DNA of 64,000 bases from Parasponia andersonii (lineage: Eukaryota; Streptophyta; Magnoliopsida; Rosales; Cannabaceae), in assembly GCA_002914805.1 (NCBI GenBank), contig JXTB01000303.1, positions 388,126-452,125 of the forward strand, read 5' to 3'. The notes beneath the pieces were generated by a model. It saw only the letters and a list, made by a program, of their open reading frames with translations. It was not told where the DNA came from and did not search any database. The number at the start of each line of letters is the position of its first letter. Position 1 is the stretch's first letter. A program made the translations under genes and the position numbers. Positions 60,841-64,000 of this stretch are shown piece by piece.

Positions 60841-62361
60841 TGTTGGTTGGAATGTGAAACTATAAATTATACTCACACACTCTCGTGTAAGATCACACGA
60901 TCACAAGTAATATAGATTTTGGAGTTAAGAGTGTCAAACCCACGAGGATTGATTACTAAGTCTAAGCTAATTATTAAAATTATCTCAATTCCAACTTTAT
61001 CCAAATAACCGAAATATAGATTTGGTAGAAATAAAATAAAAGAACTAAATTATCATGCAAATGAATAAAAGCAAGAAATAAGAAAAATGTCTAGGTTTAC
61101 TAATTCCTCAACGATCCTTTAAACATACAATTTTCTAATTTTTCTCTTAAATTAACTGATCCATTAGAATTGTCAACTGAGAATTAAAATATATTCACAA
61201 ATTCCTTTCCAAGATATAAGTGAAAATACCTAGACAAGCTAATATGTTACTCCTAACATAAATTAACTAAATTCATTAAGTATAGTTATTCTCACATAAA
61301 AGTTGTACAAGTCACATAGGTATATTCCTCTTCTATGCAAACTTACCAAAAACTAACCTAAGTCCAAACCTAAATTCTCCTTCCTAAGTTCATAAAGGTT
61401 TCACTCAACAATCTATTTAGTGATCAATTAAATAGAAACAATGAGCACAAGGTAAAACAAATAACTCCACAATGGATTTGATTAATGAAAGAAGAGAAAT
61501 AAATAAATACAAGATACTAGGTTGGTTCACATAGTAAAACTGGATAAAGAAATATTTAGTTCATAATATTAATTGAGAAAAATAACATGATAATCCAATA
61601 AATTCAAGAAATACAAAATCAAAGAGAGAAAAGTTATAGAATTTCTCCTTTAGAAAAGCTTGATGGTGTTCATAGAGTTTGTCAAGCTCTTCCTCCAAGT
61701 TTGGCTCTTGTTTCCTTGAATCCTCTCCCTAGGATTTGCTCTTAACTATAATACTCTCTAAATATGAAAAATACAAAGAAAAGCTCTCAAGAAAATGAAA
61801 AGAAAAAGCTAAGAACAAACTATGGTATTATTTTGGAGAAAATCAAAAAATGGAGTTGGTTGAAGCATGTCTTCATCTTCTTCTTCCTATTCTTCCTCTC
61901 CTTCCATGGCTGCCACTCTCTCTTTCTCTCTATCTCAATATACCTCTTTCAACCCTAAAGATAGGGTTTTAAAGAGTGGCTCATGCAAATCTAAGACAGA
62001 CTAAATTTAGACCCTTGGATCGTTAAAAAGTTTTTATTGATCGTCAATTATCGACTCAGGATATAGTGGGTCTTTTCAGCTAGTTTGGCACCTCAGCTTC
62101 CTGGATATGCCATTTCTTTGTTTTAGCTCCAATTTTTCTCATTTTCATTGCGACCGTATTGAATTCAAAACAAAAATCTATTTGTGAGTCACAAATTCAC
62201 CTCATTTATATCAAATATATTTATTTTATTCTTATATCAATATAAACAAATAAAACATCAAAACAACAACAAAAACACTTAAAACTACTTAATATAAACA
62301 AGAATATAGAAAACTTTAAGACACATTAGCACTAGATAACTCTATTGTTGTGGACTTAATA
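60841..62361 (-). mobile_element. 5' LTR of the Athila/Tat-like element
   Basis: 1521 bp, from TGTTGGTTGGAATGTG to TGTGGACTTAATA, bounded on the left by the primer site and on the right by target duplication ATGGA. It shares all main blocks with 56406-58145. Confidence 0.88.
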
Positions 62362-63080
62362 ATGGACATGTTATATAATCACTCAGGATGGTCGACTCAT
62401 GACCTTGTAGATTAGTGTCACATATGAACATGTTAGGCAATCACCTGAAAATGATGGTGCATATGACACGACCTATGCACATGAATGCGTGTTGACATAA
62501 ATTATTTATACTCCACTCGAAAGCATAGATTATCTGTACTCTGCTCACAAGTGCCTGGAGACTCCGAGCATGCCTGAATTATTTTCTGGTAATTGAGCTT
62601 TGTTTGGTAACTCAGGGGGTGTCGAGATAGCCATATTGACTTCCTTGTAATTTAGGTTAGCTTGGGAACATTTGAAAATATCAGAGTCGAACTAGTCATA
62701 GTTGGTTCCTTGAATTGGAATCAGGTCAGACATACCTGAAGGTGCTGAGCTGGATACAGTTCTCTTCTTTATGCTTCAACTCTAAATTGTGTCCTCTCCT
62801 CTGGTTGATTTTTATAGTAAAAAGTATTTAGACACTTTGTGAGATAAAATTGCCCGTGATGCAAAACTAATTCTAATCAGGTCAGTTTCGTCACTCTCGA
62901 CCTGATCATAACTTTACTCCTAGTTAGAAAATTTGTCACTCCCATCTTGACAATTATCAATCTTTGTTGTTGAAAAATTATCTCCAATAATTTGTAACAA
63001 TATTTCATTTTCCAAAGTAAACAATGTCACTTGATATACATAATTACAAAATTAATCTACAATTATGTTGACAAAATGTC
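62362..63080. other. Flank and probable 3' untranslated region of the host gene
   Basis: Up to about 62560 it continues the sequence left of the Athila-like element (about 55900-56405), so that element landed in pre-existing, unclassified DNA. The AT-rich sequence next to 63080 is where the 3' UTR of the minus-strand gene is expected. No polyadenylation signal stands out clearly enough to call. Confidence 0.5.
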
Positions 63081-63334
63081 CTAAAGAAGCTCTGAAGGGT
63101 CTATTGTTTCGTATGTCCATTCATGAGCTTTCCACTCAGGCAGTTGTTGGATAACAACCTGTAACATAGAAGAAAATAAATCCAAATCAGAATAATGAAA
63201 ATTTTCTTTCTCTTTCATTTTTTAATTTTTAATATGTTAAACCATAAAAGACAAGAAAAAAAATCACAAACCAGTCCTCTGGAATCAGGTTGACCAACTG
63301 TAGTTTGGCAAGCAAGTCTCCAATTTTTTGGTTT
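63081..63334 (-). CDS. 2Fe-2S ferredoxin-like protein, last two exons (partial host gene)
   Basis: Two exons on the minus strand. Exon n-1 is 63334-63272 (63 bp, 21 codons), preceded by an ATGTAG acceptor and followed by a GTTTGTGA donor. The last exon is 63158-63081 (78 bp, 25 codons plus TAG), preceded by CTATGTTACAG. Both introns fit GT-AG, both exons are in phase 0, and the intron between them is 113 bp. The 46 residues include WRLACQTTVG, the usual setting of the fourth Fe-S cysteine in plant and adrenodoxin-type ferredoxins, and VVIQQLPEWKAHEWTYE near the C-terminus. Ferredoxin-like proteins carry electrons through a 2Fe-2S centre. I recall similar C-termini in plastid ferredoxin-like proteins, possibly including an NDH-complex subunit, but cannot name the gene. 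Earlier exons lie to the right, outside the window or in its unrecognised part. Confidence 0.75.
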
Positions 63335-64000
63335 CTACATGAATCCCATAAATTAATGTTAGCCATTTAACCATAAGAAGCAATTAGGCATGGAAAACTT
63401 TGTTAGTAGTTTAATAAATTATGCAAACACATGCAAATGATTATTCTTAGTTCTTTATATTTCTCTCTAAAATACTTTTTTTTAGTCTTTATATTTTAAT
63501 TTCCATAATAGATTATAACGTGTCGTTTTCATCTAGGATTATATCAAACCAAAAACTTAGGCTATGTCTAGTAGAGAGGAAAAAAATAGGAAAGAAGAAA
63601 AAAAATAGGAAGAAATTAATGAAAATATATGTTTGAGATCGGACCTCGTGTTCTGATTAATTAATGAGATATGTGATTAATTAAAACAAAGTAGTGAATA
63701 ATTGGGATTATAGTTAGATTACAAAGTGTACACAGGTATAAAAGTTATCACAACACTGTTTACGTGTTGAAGTCTTGATAAACGATCAATATAGAAAATG
63801 ATATTTCCAACAGCATCCTTGCCACGTTAGCAGTTACAGAGATAATGTACTTACAATATAATAAAAATAATAATAGTAATAATAATAACGTATCATCACA
63901 AAACTGATACTACATATTAAAGTCCCGATAGGCGGTCATAATAAAAAACAACACATTCCATGGCATCCTTGTACATAGGCAGTTGTAAGGATAACTAGCT
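63335..64000. other. Probable intron of the host gene, with two diverged tandem repeat units
   Basis: AT-rich sequence with no further exon that I can support. Near the window end two related units of about 144 bp occur (from about 63747 and 63891), sharing AGTC-CGATA, CATCCTTG and GCAGTT landmarks. Confidence 0.5.

Larger units (their letters stand above)
56406..62361 (-). mobile_element. Pol-less Athila/Tat-like LTR retrotransposon with TSD ATGGA
   Basis: LTRs lie at 56406-58145 and 60841-62361, with internal sequence 58146-60840. Perfect 5-bp target duplications ATGGA lie at 56401-56405 and 62362-62366. The primer site at 60821-60834 reads TGGCACCATTGCCA on the minus strand, like the tRNA-Asp-type TGGCGCCGTTGCC site of Athila-group elements, so the element runs on the minus strand. 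The interior holds gag remnants only and no recognisable protease, RT or integrase. It is best described as a non-autonomous derivative dependent on a relative. Fossil; the LTRs have clearly diverged, so the insertion is not recent. Confidence 0.88.

Noticed and set aside
1-64000. tRNA or rRNA genes
   Set aside because: The only tRNA-like matches are primer binding sites next to LTRs; no cloverleaf-sized sequence or rRNA segment was recognised.

Overview
The window is repeat-dense, AT-rich nuclear DNA from a flowering plant, probably a eudicot; I do not name a species. The evidence is several Ty3/gypsy chromoviruses primed by initiator tRNA-Met, an L1-type LINE carrying a plant-type RNase H domain, an Athila/Tat-like element with a tRNA-Asp-type primer site, a satellite array, and the last two exons of an ordinary spliced plant gene at the right edge. 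No bacterial or organellar sequence is evident.

Layout. 1-14425 holds the body and 3' LTR of a decayed plus-strand chromovirus (element G). Two minus-oriented LTRs of another family lie inside it: one cut by the window edge (1-1964) and a solo LTR with target-site duplication (3223-6563). 14426-15480 is a partial LTR copy related to element H. 15885-19952 is a second plus-strand gypsy element (E5), cut short where element H begins. H (19953-24251) has a 5' LTR, a PBS, an extra gag-like ORF and the start of gag, and then runs into a satellite.

The satellite (24252-29303 and 52261-54405) has about 155-bp monomers in a higher-order unit of nine monomers plus a 50-bp stub, about 1.45 kb. It is split by a 23-kb minus-strand chromovirus complex (29304-52260) with 5-bp target duplications AGACC. 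The complex holds two overlapping gag-pol bodies, extra LTR copies, an assembly gap (34021-34659) and a 6.66-kb LINE (37875-44533) that sits inside one of the inner LTRs with a 16-bp target duplication.

54406-56405 is unassigned. 56406-62361 is a pol-less Athila/Tat-like element with both LTRs and perfect 5-bp target duplications. 62362-64000 is the 3' end of a host gene on the minus strand encoding a 2Fe-2S ferredoxin-like protein, plus its flanks.

The history reads as repeated insertion into older repeats. The only host coding sequence I can support is the two exons at 63081-63334. All LTR elements are broken fossils. The strongest points for follow-up are the higher-order satellite and its retroelement junction, the duplicated gag-like ORF arrangement in G and H, the RNase H-bearing LINE with overlapping ORFs, and the mosaic inside the 29.3-52.3 kb complex. 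No similarity search or alignment was run; all homologies are by eye.
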